In this document: positions 54,203 through 62,474 of the stretch, one piece after another
Position numbering within the stretch: position 1 is the stretch's first letter
Layout: each line of letters opens with the position of its first letter
Source: Nitrospirota bacterium
Lineage (GTDB): Bacteria; Nitrospirota; Thermodesulfovibrionia; Thermodesulfovibrionales; JdFR-88
Assembly: GCA_021825295.1 (NCBI GenBank)
Contig: JAKAHV010000014.1
Location: 1-64,000 of the forward strand
DNA length: 64,000 bases
Direction of reading: 5' to 3'
Position numbers and translations under genes: made by a program
Notes under the pieces: model-generated
The model's database searches: none
The model's input: the letters and a program-made list of their open reading frames with translations, nothing else
What the model was told of the DNA's origin: nothing

Positions 54203-55546
54203 ATGGCAAAACCTGAAAGGAACGTTTACCGCTGCCAGGCCTGCGGGCATAAAAGCCCCAAGTGGCTCGGCAGATGCCCGGAGTGCGGCGAGTGGAACAC
54301 CCTGGCGGAGGAGAAAGAGGCGCCAAAGAGGGCGTCGGCCGCCTTTTCCGTCCCGGAGCCGCTGTCGAAGGTCCATTCCGCGGCGGGCGGGCGCGTCTCC
54401 ACAAGGATGGGCGAGCTGGACCGCGTCCTGGGAGGCGGCGTGGTCATGGGCTCCGTGGTGCTGGTGGGCGGAGACCCGGGCATCGGAAAATCGACCATCC
54501 TCCTGCAGGCGGCCTCCAGGATGCCTGGCCCCACCCTTTACGTCTCGGCCGAGGAGTCAGCCGAGCAGATAAAGGCAAGGGCCGACAGGCTCCGCATAGA
54601 TGAGGGGCCTATAGTCGTCCTGCCCGAGATATCGCTTGAGCACATACTGGCGGAGACCCGAAGCCTGAACCCCTCCGCCCTCATCGTGGATTCCATCCAG
54701 ACCGTCTATACGGACGAACTGTCCGGCGCGCCCGGCTCCGTGGGCCAGGTCCGCGAGAGCGCGGCAAAGCTGATGCGCTTTGCAAAGACCACGGGCGTCC
54801 CCGTCTTCATTGTCGGCCATGTGACAAAGGAGGGGATGATCGCCGGCCCCCGGGTGCTCGAACACATAGTCGACACGGTGCTCTATTTCGAGGGGCACAG
54901 GGGGCAGACATTCAGGATTTTGAGGGCGGTCAAAAACCGCTTCGGCTCCACCAACGAGATAGGGGTCTTCGAGATGACAGATGCCGGCCTCGCGGAAGTG
55001 GAAAACCCCTCGGAGCTGTTCCTTGCGGAAAGGCCGGTGAATGTCTCGGGCTCCGTCGTCGCGGCCAGCATGGAGGGGACGAGGCCGCTTCTGGTGGAGC
55101 TGCAGGCCCTGGTCTCCGCAAGCACGTACTCGGTTTCGAGGAGGTCCTCGCTGGGCATCGATTTTCAGCGGGTGGGCATGATACTGGCGGTGCTGGAGAA
55201 GGTGGCGGGGCTGCACCTTGCCGCAACCGACGTCTTTTTGAATGTGGTCGGCGGACTGAAGCTCGAGGAGCCTGCGGTTGACCTGGCCGTATGCGCCGCC
55301 GTCGTCTCCTCCCTCAGGGAAAAACCGGTGCCGCCCGAAATGTTCACATTCGGGGAAATCGGACTTTCAGGCGAGGTAAGGGCCGTAAACCACGCGGAGG
55401 CCAGGCTGAAGGAGGCCTCCAAGATAGGGTTGAAACGCGCCGTCATTCCCCGGGGCAACCGGGACAAACTAAAAGGAAAGGCCTACGGCCTTGAGATTTT
55501 GGGGGTAAAAGACGTACATGAAGCAATGGAAACCCTTTTTAGTTAG
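54203..55546 (+). CDS. radA: DNA repair protein RadA
   Basis: 447 aa; promotes branch migration in recombination. The N-terminal zinc finger has two Cys pairs, CQACGHKSPKWLGRCPECG. The RecA-like core has Walker A GGDPGIGKST and the RadA-specific KNRFGSTNEIG. A C-terminal Lon-protease-like domain (about 280-440) lacks the protease Ser. Ends within a 29-bp overlap with the lipoprotein gene. Confidence 0.96.
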   Translation: MAKPERNVYRCQACGHKSPKWLGRCPECGEWNTLAEEKEAPKRASAAFSVPEPLSKVHSAAGGRVSTRMGELDRVLGGGVVMGSVVLVGGDPGIGKSTILLQAASRMPGPTLYVSAEESAEQIKARADRLRIDEGPIVVLPEISLEHILAETRSLNPSALIVDSIQTVYTDELSGAPGSVGQVRESAAKLMRFAKTTGVPVFIVGHVTKEGMIAGPRVLEHIVDTVLYFEGHRGQTFRILRAVKNRFGSTNEIGVFEMTDAGLAEVENPSELFLAERPVNVSGSVVAASMEGTRPLLVELQALVSASTYSVSRRSSLGIDFQRVGMILAVLEKVAGLHLAATDVFLNVVGGLKLEEPAVDLAVCAAVVSSLREKPVPPEMFTFGEIGLSGEVRAVNHAEARLKEASKIGLKRAVIPRGNRDKLKGKAYGLEILGVKDVHEAMETLFS

Positions 55547-56135
55547 CCCGTTTCCACTGGGTCTGCTGCTTGCCGTCCTGCTTTTTTCATGCGCTCCGGT
55601 CAGGCCCACGATACCCGAATTCCCCGGCAGCGTGAGCATGTTCCTTGACGCCTCCCGGCAGAAATACGATTCGATGAAAGGCTCCTTCGAGTTCACGTTC
55701 GAAAAAACAGACGGCAGGAAGATGTCGGCCGAGGCGGTTACCGTCATCACGCCGGACAGCCTCAACGTGAGGGTCTATCGAATGGGGCTGCCGGTCGGGG
55801 ACCTCGAGAGCCTGTCAGGCAAAAAAAGGCTTGACTACGCCGTCTACGAGGAGGCGCTGCGGAAGGCGCTTCTCTGGTGGGACCTCGGCCGGTACTCCGC
55901 CAGATATCTGCCCGGCGAGGTGCTGGTAACAAGCGACGACACAGAGCTCGTCCTTGCCCCGCGAACGTATGTGCCGGTCAGCCAGACGATAAAAATGCCT
56001 GAATCGGACCTTTTTATCACCTATTTCGATTACAGGCCGGTAGGGGGATTCTGGTATCCCTTCGGCATCAAAATCGAGTACCGCGGCAACACGCTGGATT
56101 TAGAGGCGAACCGGATAGAGCTTAAACACAGTTGA
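55518..56135 (+). CDS. Lipoprotein with LolB/DUF4292-like fold
   Basis: 205 aa. A lipoprotein signal peptide ends LLFSC at about residue 25. The mature part has the pattern of LolB/LolA-like lipid-carrier folds: DSMKGSFEFTFEKTDGRKM, SLNVRVYRMGLPVGD and a late ITYFDYRPVGGFWYPFGIKI. This suggests a role in outer-membrane lipoprotein or lipid handling, though identity with LolB is not shown. It begins inside the end of radA and overlaps the convergent ATPase gene by 14 bp. Confidence 0.72.
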   Translation: MKQWKPFLVSPFPLGLLLAVLLFSCAPVRPTIPEFPGSVSMFLDASRQKYDSMKGSFEFTFEKTDGRKMSAEAVTVITPDSLNVRVYRMGLPVGDLESLSGKKRLDYAVYEEALRKALLWWDLGRYSARYLPGEVLVTSDDTELVLAPRTYVPVSQTIKMPESDLFITYFDYRPVGGFWYPFGIKIEYRGNTLDLEANRIELKHS

Positions 56136-56940
56136 GGTTCAGGTCCATGACGACCGATTTTATGACCTGCTCGTCTATGACCTGGGATTTGAAGAGAAAT
56201 CCGTCCAGCAGGGCGTTGTCACAGATGGTGTTTATGAGCCTGGGCAGGCCCTGCGAACAGTTGTAGACGGCCCTGAGGGCGCCCTCGGTGAACAGCCCGT
56301 CAGCGGCTTCCGCAACCTCGAGCCTGTGCCTCATGTAATTCTTCGCCTCCTCCTCGGAGAGCGCGCTAAGCCGTATGCGCATCGAAACCCTCTGCCTCAG
56401 GGGCTCATCCAGGCTCAGGACCTCTTCCATGTCCGGCAGGCCGAAGAATATCAGGTTCACCATCTTGCCCTCCGGGAGCTCCATATTAAGCAGCCCGCGG
56501 AACTCCTCCATGATCTCCCTCGATTTAAGCATCTGCACCTCGTCCATCAGGATGACCGCGGTCTTGCCCTGTTCGTAAATCTCGCCCAGCCTCTGGTATA
56601 TCTGCCCCAGTATCTCGACCTTGGAGGTCCTTACATCCTTGATGCCAAGCTGGAGGGCCAGCTTCTTCAGGAGCCACTCGGAGCTGACGCTGGAATGTAT
56701 TATCACGAGGAGGGCCGCCTCGTACCGCTGCTCGTCCAGTTCCTCAAGGAGCCTCCTTGCCAGGGTTGTCTTGCCCGCCCCGATGTCGCCGACCACTATT
56801 GAAAGCCCCCTTCTGGCGTCTATTATGTGCTTCAGTTTCACCACGGCCTCGGTGTGCTGTCTGCTCCTGAAATAAAACCGGGTGTCCACAATATTGGAGA
56901 AGGGGTGCTCCTTGAGCTTGTAAAATTCCAGGTAATCCAT
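56122..56940 (-). CDS. ExeA/MshM-like AAA ATPase
   Basis: 272 aa. Begins MDYLEFYKLKEHPFSNIVD, the hallmark of ExeA/GspA-type ATPases. Walker A GDIGAGKTT, Walker B VILMDEVQ and a C-terminal lid (about 190-265, GLPRLINTICDNALL). ExeA proteins work with a peptidoglycan-binding partner to place secretion or pilus machines, but this one has no peptidoglycan-binding extension. One base follows the TPR gene stop, so the two are an operon. Confidence 0.88.
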   Translation of the reverse strand: MDYLEFYKLKEHPFSNIVDTRFYFRSRQHTEAVVKLKHIIDARRGLSIVVGDIGAGKTTLARRLLEELDEQRYEAALLVIIHSSVSSEWLLKKLALQLGIKDVRTSKVEILGQIYQRLGEIYEQGKTAVILMDEVQMLKSREIMEEFRGLLNMELPEGKMVNLIFFGLPDMEEVLSLDEPLRQRVSMRIRLSALSEEEAKNYMRHRLEVAEAADGLFTEGALRAVYNCSQGLPRLINTICDNALLDGFLFKSQVIDEQVIKSVVMDLNLNCV

Positions 56941-56941
56941 T

Positions 56942-59323
56942 TCAGATATAGGATATCCTGTTTCTCTTCAGCGGCGGAGCCGCCGCCTTTTTCTGCTCGC
57001 CGGTGTCCGTCTTTGCGGCGGCTTCAGGGGCCTGCGCGCCACGGGGGGCCGGTTTTTTCAGGGCTTCCACCCTGGAGGCCGCATCCCGGAATCCGGGGTT
57101 CCACCTGCATATCTCCATGTAGAGGTCCAGCGCCTCCTGCGCGGCGGAATTCTTCTCCAGGGCGGCCGCAAGATCATATTTCAGCCCCCAGTGTATCTCA
57201 TGGCCCGGGTCCGCCTTCTGGATCGCGCGCCTCAGAGTTTCAATGGCGCTCGCGGGCTGGCCCTTTTCCATGTGACAGGCCGCAAGGACGGAGGCGGCCC
57301 GCAGTCCCACTTCGGGGTCCTCCAGGACGGACTGCAGCTCCCTTATCGCGTCCTCAAGAAGGCCCATCTCCTTGTAGGCAATTCCCAGGTTGTAGCGGGC
57401 CTCGGCGTCCCCCGGGTCCAGCTCCTTTTCCACACCTTTCTTGAAATCCTCGAATATCTTCTCAAGATCGCCCTCGAGGGCTTCCGCGGCCTTCACGGCG
57501 CCGCCTTCAATGACGCTGCCGGAGGCCGCGATGACGGCATCAGGCCCCGACTTCATGGCGGCCAGTTCGGCAAGCTTTGCCCTGATATTCCGGTCTTCGG
57601 GAAAACGGGCCAGAAACTCGTTATATATCTTTTCCGCTTCTTCATAGAGGCCCTGGTCCGTGTAGAAGGCGGCCTCGGAGAGCTTCTCGCTGTATTCGGC
57701 GCGGTCTATCCGGATGTCGGGCGTGGTGCTTACGGCGGCCATATCCTCTGATGCCCCCTCCGCCGGCGCCTGTTCCGCCTGCGCCCTGGCCCCCCAACGA
57801 TCAATGAGGCGCGCATCCGAGGGGTTTATTCTGAAGGCCTCCTCTATCATCTCCTCTTTTTCCCGCTCGCGCCCCGCCCTCCTCATGAGCTCCGCAAGGA
57901 TGATGCACTCCGTCACGGCCAGCTCCTTGTCGCCCGCGCACGCGTAAACGGATTTCAGTTTCAGGTGAAGCTCTATATTCGCCGGCTCCCTCAGCCTCAG
58001 GGGTTCCAGGAGCCTTCGGGCTTCATCCGTAAGGCCCAGGCCGATAAACCTGTCAGCCTGTTTCAGGACCTCCACGGAGGGCCGCTCCTGCCCCGCGTCA
58101 TGGCCTTCCCCGCCATCGCCGCCTGCATCCTTTTCTTCACCCTCATCTCCCCTGGAAGCGGGATGCTCATCCCCGCCCAGTCTCCGGAGTTTCTCTTTCA
58201 GGAATTCATCTTCCGGGGCCAGATCAAGGGCCTCGCGCAACGAGAGGCAGGCGCCTTCGACATCACCGGAATCCTCAAGCAGGCCTGCCAGCCCCTTAAG
58301 CTCCCGAAGGGCGGCCTCCGACTCTCCCATCTTCCTGTAGAGGGCGGCAAGCCTTTTGCAGGCAAGGACGGGTTCCGCCTGCCTGAATTCCGAAAGTATC
58401 TCTATGGCCTCCCGGAACCGGTTTTTCTCCTCAAGCCTCTCAAGCACGCCCTCATATTCGGCCCAGGCCTTATCCAGCCGCCCCTCCTTCGCAAACGAGG
58501 ACGCGATCATCTGGCTGGCCGCCAGGTTTTCAGGGTCCAGCTGCAAAAGCTCCCGCGCGCTCTGCCTGGCCTCCTCGATATTGCCGTTTTCAAGGCAGAG
58601 TTTTGCAAGCCAGAGAAGAAAGACATCGCTTTTGCCCGTGCGGGCGATGGCCAGCTTCAGGTTCTCGATCGCCCTGCCCCGGTCGCCAAGCCTTTCGTAG
58701 AGGGAAGCTATCGCGGTAAGGGCCGCCCTGTTGCCCGGCTTTATCTCAACGGCCCTCTCAAGATATCCAATGGCCTCGCCCGCCTCTCCGCTGCTCTCCA
58801 GCAGGCGGGCGATCTCCACGTACTCCTGGGAGGTTTCCTCCACGAAACCCTCTTTCGAGAATATCTCTGCGAGCCTTTTTCTAAGGACAAGGTCGTCCGG
58901 CTGAAGCCCGCTGATTTTTGAGTAGGCGAATACGGCCTCGTCCTTGCGGCCTTCCCTCAGGAAGATGTCCGCCGCGGTCATGTAATATTTCACGGCGTCC
59001 GCGGATATGTTTTTCTCCTCGGAGAGCTCACCCAGGGCAAGGAGGGATCTGGCGTCCGAGGGGGCTATGTTCAATATCTTCTTGTAGATGGCAAGGGCCT
59101 TAAGGGAAAAACCCTCTTTCCTGAATATCTCGGCCGCGCGGTGGAATTTCTCGACCGCGCTTGTCCGGTCGTTTTTCCTCAGGTAGAGGTCGCCGGCGGT
59201 GTTGTAACTGTTGGCGTCCGGGGAGGAGGCCAGGAGGCTCTCCCACTCGGCTATGGCCTTGTCAATCTGTCCTTTGGCGAGATATTTCTGGGCCTCCCGG
59301 ATAATAAAAGCCTTGTCAGCCAT
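56942..59323 (-). CDS. Large tetratricopeptide-repeat protein
   Basis: 793 aa, no signal peptide. Repeats run from about residue 10 to 375 and again from about 430 to 770, with the TPR pattern clear in IDKAIAEWESLL, DARSLLALGELSEEKN and EARYNLGIAYKEMGLLEDAI. A Glu/Gly/Asp-rich hinge (about 380-410) separates the arrays. It is probably a scaffold for the ATPase encoded next. AAAGAGCC precedes the ATG. The long opposite-strand frames across it are GC-bias shadows. Confidence 0.88.
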   Translation of the reverse strand: MADKAFIIREAQKYLAKGQIDKAIAEWESLLASSPDANSYNTAGDLYLRKNDRTSAVEKFHRAAEIFRKEGFSLKALAIYKKILNIAPSDARSLLALGELSEEKNISADAVKYYMTAADIFLREGRKDEAVFAYSKISGLQPDDLVLRKRLAEIFSKEGFVEETSQEYVEIARLLESSGEAGEAIGYLERAVEIKPGNRAALTAIASLYERLGDRGRAIENLKLAIARTGKSDVFLLWLAKLCLENGNIEEARQSARELLQLDPENLAASQMIASSFAKEGRLDKAWAEYEGVLERLEEKNRFREAIEILSEFRQAEPVLACKRLAALYRKMGESEAALRELKGLAGLLEDSGDVEGACLSLREALDLAPEDEFLKEKLRRLGGDEHPASRGDEGEEKDAGGDGGEGHDAGQERPSVEVLKQADRFIGLGLTDEARRLLEPLRLREPANIELHLKLKSVYACAGDKELAVTECIILAELMRRAGREREKEEMIEEAFRINPSDARLIDRWGARAQAEQAPAEGASEDMAAVSTTPDIRIDRAEYSEKLSEAAFYTDQGLYEEAEKIYNEFLARFPEDRNIRAKLAELAAMKSGPDAVIAASGSVIEGGAVKAAEALEGDLEKIFEDFKKGVEKELDPGDAEARYNLGIAYKEMGLLEDAIRELQSVLEDPEVGLRAASVLAACHMEKGQPASAIETLRRAIQKADPGHEIHWGLKYDLAAALEKNSAAQEALDLYMEICRWNPGFRDAASRVEALKKPAPRGAQAPEAAAKTDTGEQKKAAAPPLKRNRISYI

Positions 59324-59430
59324 GGCTCTTTATGGTATCAAAGACCCAGGGACCTGTCAATTTGGTCCAGGACGGAGCCTATGAACGGTAACGTATCAGC
59401 GGACAAGGCTTTTTGCGCTTTCCGGCGGCT

Positions 59431-59805
59431 TCAGGCCTGCTTCTGTTTTTTCCTGTAATCCTCTATGGCAAGCCTCAGTGCGTCGGCCCCCAGGTTTGAG
59501 CAGTGCATCTTCTGGGGGGGCAGGCCGCCCAGGGCGTCGGCCACAGCCTCCTTCGTTATTGTCATCGCCTCTTCGAGCGTCTTTCCCTTGACCATCTCGG
59601 TCACCATGCTTGAGACGGCGATTGCCGCGCCGCAGCCGAAAGTCCTGAACTTTGCGTCCTCTATCCTGCCGTCTTTCACCTTGATGGTGATCTTCATCAC
59701 ATCACCGCATGTGGGGTTGCCCTCCTCTCCCACTCCGTCGGCGTCCTGTATCTCCCCCACGTTGCGCGGATTTGTGAAATGGTCCATCAGTTTTTCGGAA
59801 TACAT
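59431..59805 (-). CDS. iscU: Iron-sulfur cluster scaffold IscU
   Basis: 124 aa. The three cluster-binding cysteines are present: NPTCGDVMKI, FGCGAAIAVS and KMHCSNLGADAL, with the neighbouring Asp. AAAGGAGG precedes the ATG by 8 nt. Overlaps the iscS gene by 19 nt. Last gene of the isc operon; HscA, HscB and Fdx are not nearby, as is common outside Proteobacteria. Confidence 0.95.
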   Translation of the reverse strand: MYSEKLMDHFTNPRNVGEIQDADGVGEEGNPTCGDVMKITIKVKDGRIEDAKFRTFGCGAAIAVSSMVTEMVKGKTLEEAMTITKEAVADALGGLPPQKMHCSNLGADALRLAIEDYRKKQKQA

Positions 59806-60989
59806 GAATCGGCCTCCTTTATTCCGCCCCAGCCGCCGGCATAGGGCGATATTTCCCTCAATCTGCTCACAACAGCCGGGAACTGCTCGACGGCGTAATC
59901 TATGTCCTCCCCGGTGTTTTCCATGCCCAGGGAAAATACGATCGAGCCCTGCGCAAGCTGCGCCGAAATCCCCATGGACAGCAGCACCGGGGACGCCTTC
60001 AGGGCCTTCGAGGAACAGGCAGAGCCGCTTGCGACATAGATCCCCTTCGCTTGGAGCATCAGCAGCATCGCCTCGCCCTCAATGAACTCCACGCAAAAGC
60101 TCGCGTGCCCGGGGAGTCTGCTTGACGGATGTCCGGTAAGATGTATGTTCTTGATCTTTTCAAGCGCTCCGCCTATGAGCCTGTCCCTGAGGGAGGAAAG
60201 TTTCTGCGCCCTCTGGGGCAGCTCCTGCCTCGTTAGCTCCGCGGCCCTGCCCATCCCGACCATGGCCGGGACGTTTTCGGTGCCGGCCCTCCGGCCGTTT
60301 TCCTGGATGCCGCCGTATATAAGCGGTATTATCCTTGTGCCGCTTCTCAGATAAAGCGCGCCCGCCCCCTTCGGGCCGTAAAACTCGTGGGCCGACAGGC
60401 TGAGGGCATCAACCCCAAGGGCGTCCACGTCTATCGGAAGGTAGCCGGCGCTTGCGACCGCATCCGTATGGAAGAGCGCCCCCTTCTTTTTCGCTATCCG
60501 GGAAAGCTCCGCAATCGGCTCGACCGTGCCGACTTCGGGGCTGGCATGGATTATTGATACAAGCGATGTCTCGTCCGTAACCGCTTTTTCTAGCTCGCCG
60601 GGGTCGACCATGCCATATTTGTCAACCGGCAGGTAGGTGACCGCGAAACCCTCCTTCTCGAGGGCGCGGGCCGGGTTCAGGACCGAGTGGTGGTCCATCC
60701 TTGAGACCACTATGTGCCTGCCCTTTTTCGTGTGAGCGGCCGCGAGCCCCTTGATCGCGAAGTTATTGGCCTCCGCCCCGCCGGCGGTGAAGGTTATCTC
60801 CGGCGGCCTCGCGTTTATGAGACCGGCCACCTTCCACCTGGCCTCCTCAAGCGCCTTTTTTGCGCTCTGGCCCAGCTCGTAGAGGCTCAGGGGATTGCCG
60901 AAATTCTCCTTGAAAAAAGGCATCATCGCCTCAAGGGCCTCAGGCCTCAACGGGTTGGTGGCCATATAGTCGAAATACCGCGTGCCCAT
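59787..60989 (-). CDS. iscS: Cysteine desulfurase family IscS/NifS with Lys-to-Glu change at the PLP site
   Basis: 400 aa, class V aminotransferase fold. The catalytic Cys loop SGSACSSKAL, cofactor-stacking His in SRMDHHSVLNP and RAGTENVPAMVG are intact. The PLP Schiff-base motif, normally SxHKxxGPKG, reads SAHEFYGPKG: Glu202 (GAG) replaces Lys (AAG). Without this Lys, normal PLP-dependent desulfuration is not expected. Archaeoglobus fulgidus IscS also lacks it (Asp) and still supports cluster assembly on IscU. In an operon with iscR and iscU; AAGGAAG precedes the ATG. Confidence 0.92.
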   Translation of the reverse strand: MGTRYFDYMATNPLRPEALEAMMPFFKENFGNPLSLYELGQSAKKALEEARWKVAGLINARPPEITFTAGGAEANNFAIKGLAAAHTKKGRHIVVSRMDHHSVLNPARALEKEGFAVTYLPVDKYGMVDPGELEKAVTDETSLVSIIHASPEVGTVEPIAELSRIAKKKGALFHTDAVASAGYLPIDVDALGVDALSLSAHEFYGPKGAGALYLRSGTRIIPLIYGGIQENGRRAGTENVPAMVGMGRAAELTRQELPQRAQKLSSLRDRLIGGALEKIKNIHLTGHPSSRLPGHASFCVEFIEGEAMLLMLQAKGIYVASGSACSSKALKASPVLLSMGISAQLAQGSIVFSLGMENTGEDIDYAVEQFPAVVSRLREISPYAGGWGGIKEADSCIPKN

Positions 60990-60993
60990 TTGC

Positions 60994-61248
60994 CTATCTT
61001 CCTTTCCTGATGAAAAATTTATAGTAATCCGGATTTTCCTCTATTCCCAGAAATTCATTGCCCGTCTCCAGGCACCATTGGGGTATGTCCTCCAGCGCCC
61101 CGTCGTAATCGGTCATTATCTCCAGTATCTGCCCCGGCTCAAGCGTCTTCATCATCTCCTCCAGCTTCAGCAGGTGCATGGGGCACATCATGTAGACGAT
61201 ATCGGCCGTGACATCGGCCTTTATCCCTTCCACAAATTTTATGTTCAC
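60994..61248 (-). CDS. TusA/SirA-like sulfur carrier protein
   Basis: 84 aa. The CPxxxL/K signature appears in YMMCPMHLLKLEEMM, followed by TusA-type strands (GQILEIMTDYDGALEDIP, YYKFFIRKG). The Cys would carry a persulfide. The GTG start overlaps the iscR stop (GTGA); four bases then separate it from iscS. The longer open frame upstream is antisense-like sequence within iscR and was rejected. Confidence 0.82.
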   Translation of the reverse strand: MNIKFVEGIKADVTADIVYMMCPMHLLKLEEMMKTLEPGQILEIMTDYDGALEDIPQWCLETGNEFLGIEENPDYYKFFIRKGR

Positions 61249-61682
61249 GCGCCCACTGCCCTCTCGCTGCCGAATTTCTTGCCCGCCAGGAGATCGTGCA
61301 GCGTCATCTGGTCGAGAAAGCCCTCTATCTTTTCCCCGAGGGCCTTCCACAAAAGGGAGGTCACACACCCGTCGGCCCGGACACACCCGGCAAGGGGGTC
61401 CTGACAGGCCGTCAGCGCAACCGGGCCGTCCAGGCTCCTCAGTATCTCCCCGATGCTTATCGCCTGGGGAGAGCGCGAAAGCAGGTAGCCGCCCCCCGGG
61501 CCGCGCACGCTCGTTATCAGGCCGGCCTTCCTCAGGGTGTTTAATATCTGTTCCAGATAGGCCACGGAGACGTCCTGCCTTTCGGCTATCTCCCGGATGG
61601 CGACCGGATGCTCCGGGTAACCCCTGGATATCTCGAACATCGCCCTTACGCCGTATTGCCCCTTCGTCGACAGTTTCAGCAT
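61245..61682 (-). CDS. iscR: Rrf2-family regulator IscR
   Basis: 145 aa. Winged helix (LSTKGQYGVRAMFEISRG, VSVAYLEQILNTLRKAGLI, RGPGGGYLLSR) and three Cys for a [2Fe-2S] cluster (CQDPLAGCVRADGC). It should repress its own operon when the cluster is present. The promoter region carries an IscR type-1-like palindrome. ATG start with almost no leader. First gene of the isc operon. Confidence 0.93.
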   Translation of the reverse strand: MLKLSTKGQYGVRAMFEISRGYPEHPVAIREIAERQDVSVAYLEQILNTLRKAGLITSVRGPGGGYLLSRSPQAISIGEILRSLDGPVALTACQDPLAGCVRADGCVTSLLWKALGEKIEGFLDQMTLHDLLAGKKFGSERAVGA

Positions 61683-61689
61683 AATCTTT

Positions 61690-61720
61690 TTTATAATACC
61701 TTACTATTTTTGTCAAGTAT
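61690..61720 (-). promoter_or_regulatory. isc promoter overlapped by an IscR type-1-like operator
   Basis: On the minus strand TTGACA is followed by TATAAA at 15 nt or TAAAAA at 17 nt. The 25-bp palindrome with half-sites ATACTTGAC and ATACCTTAC (61696-61720) covers the -35 and spacer and closely resembles the E. coli IscR type 1 site. The -10 lies only a few bases from the ATG. Confidence 0.65.
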
Positions 61721-61743
61721 TTTAGAAAAAACTCCCTCCTGGT

Positions 61744-61791
61744 CATCCTCACTCCCGTTACGCTCCTCTCACCAGGGGAGCGGACGGGATG
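61744..61791. other. imperfect hairpin between the LuxR-type gene and the isc promoter
   Basis: Nested stems CGCTCC/GGAGCG (61761-61782), CCCGT/ACGGG and CATCC/GGATG. There is no T-run on either strand. It may end the upstream transcript weakly or be a repetitive palindrome. Confidence 0.35.
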
Positions 61792-61825
61792 AGAGAGGCC
61801 TGACAGGCACGTTTTTTCAGGTTTG

Positions 61826-62353
61826 TTATTGGGAGGGCTGCCGGATGGGGGCCCTTCTCGGGGGCCGGTGGGCCAAACCGTAGTTAAGGGCCATGAGGCA
61901 GGCATGCAGCCTGCCGGAGCAGCCGAACTTCCTGTAAATGTTGTCCAGGTGGCTGTTGACGGTGCCGGGGCTTACCCTGAGGTCCCGGGCGATCTCCTTG
62001 TTTGAAAGCCCCCTTACAAGCATCAGAAGGACCTGCCTCTCCCTTTCCGTCAGGGACGGGTCCGGCGCGGTCTTAGGCATGGCCTTCAGAAGCACCAGAA
62101 ACCCGCCGGGCAGCCCCATGACCTCCAGCCGGATGCTCCGGTAAAGGAGCTGCCGAAGGTAGCCCCCGGCGGCGATGACCCATTCGGCCAGCTCATCCGG
62201 GCCGATCTTTTTTTCATCCAGGAATGCCAGGGCTTTCCCGTTGCACCAGTGCCTGCCTCCCCGGTCGATAAACAGGGCCGGCTCCGTCTCGATCATAGAA
62301 TCAAGGTCCCGCAGCGCCTTTCGCGCCTCCAGGGCCATTTCCGTGCCTTTCAC
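61826..62353 (-). CDS. LuxR/FixJ-type transcriptional regulator
   Basis: 175 aa. The C-terminal helix-turn-helix (about 100-160) is clear: LTERERQVLLMLVRGLSNKE, then VSPGTVNSHLDNIYRKF. The N-terminal 95 residues are a small unrecognised domain with a PAS-like flavour (FIDRGGRHWCNGKALAFL). There is no receiver domain. GTG start with GGAGG at 5 nt; an ATG five codons later is possible. Confidence 0.85.
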   Translation of the reverse strand: MKGTEMALEARKALRDLDSMIETEPALFIDRGGRHWCNGKALAFLDEKKIGPDELAEWVIAAGGYLRQLLYRSIRLEVMGLPGGFLVLLKAMPKTAPDPSLTERERQVLLMLVRGLSNKEIARDLRVSPGTVNSHLDNIYRKFGCSGRLHACLMALNYGLAHRPPRRAPIRQPSQ

Positions 62354-62474
62354 CGCCCCCTCCAGCCGGTTTTTTTTAAAGCACCCCTATTCTTAAATCA
62401 TAGCCCAGTTAATTAAAAAAACAACTTCCGCGGTCATCAAAATCCCTTCGGGGCAGATGGGGCGGACGGGCGGG

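Noticed and set aside
56041-56135. Shared terminator between the lipoprotein and ATPase genes
   Set aside because: The genes overlap at their 3' ends by 14 bp and no hairpin with a T-run is present there.
57965-58921. 318-codon plus-strand frame opposite the TPR gene
   Set aside because: Mirror of TPR repeat composition; the minus-strand protein has clear repeats and operon context.
60994-61905. Longer version of the TusA-like gene starting near 61905
   Set aside because: The extra 219 codons are antisense-like sequence within iscR and the intergenic region; the GTG overlapping the iscR stop is the sensible start.
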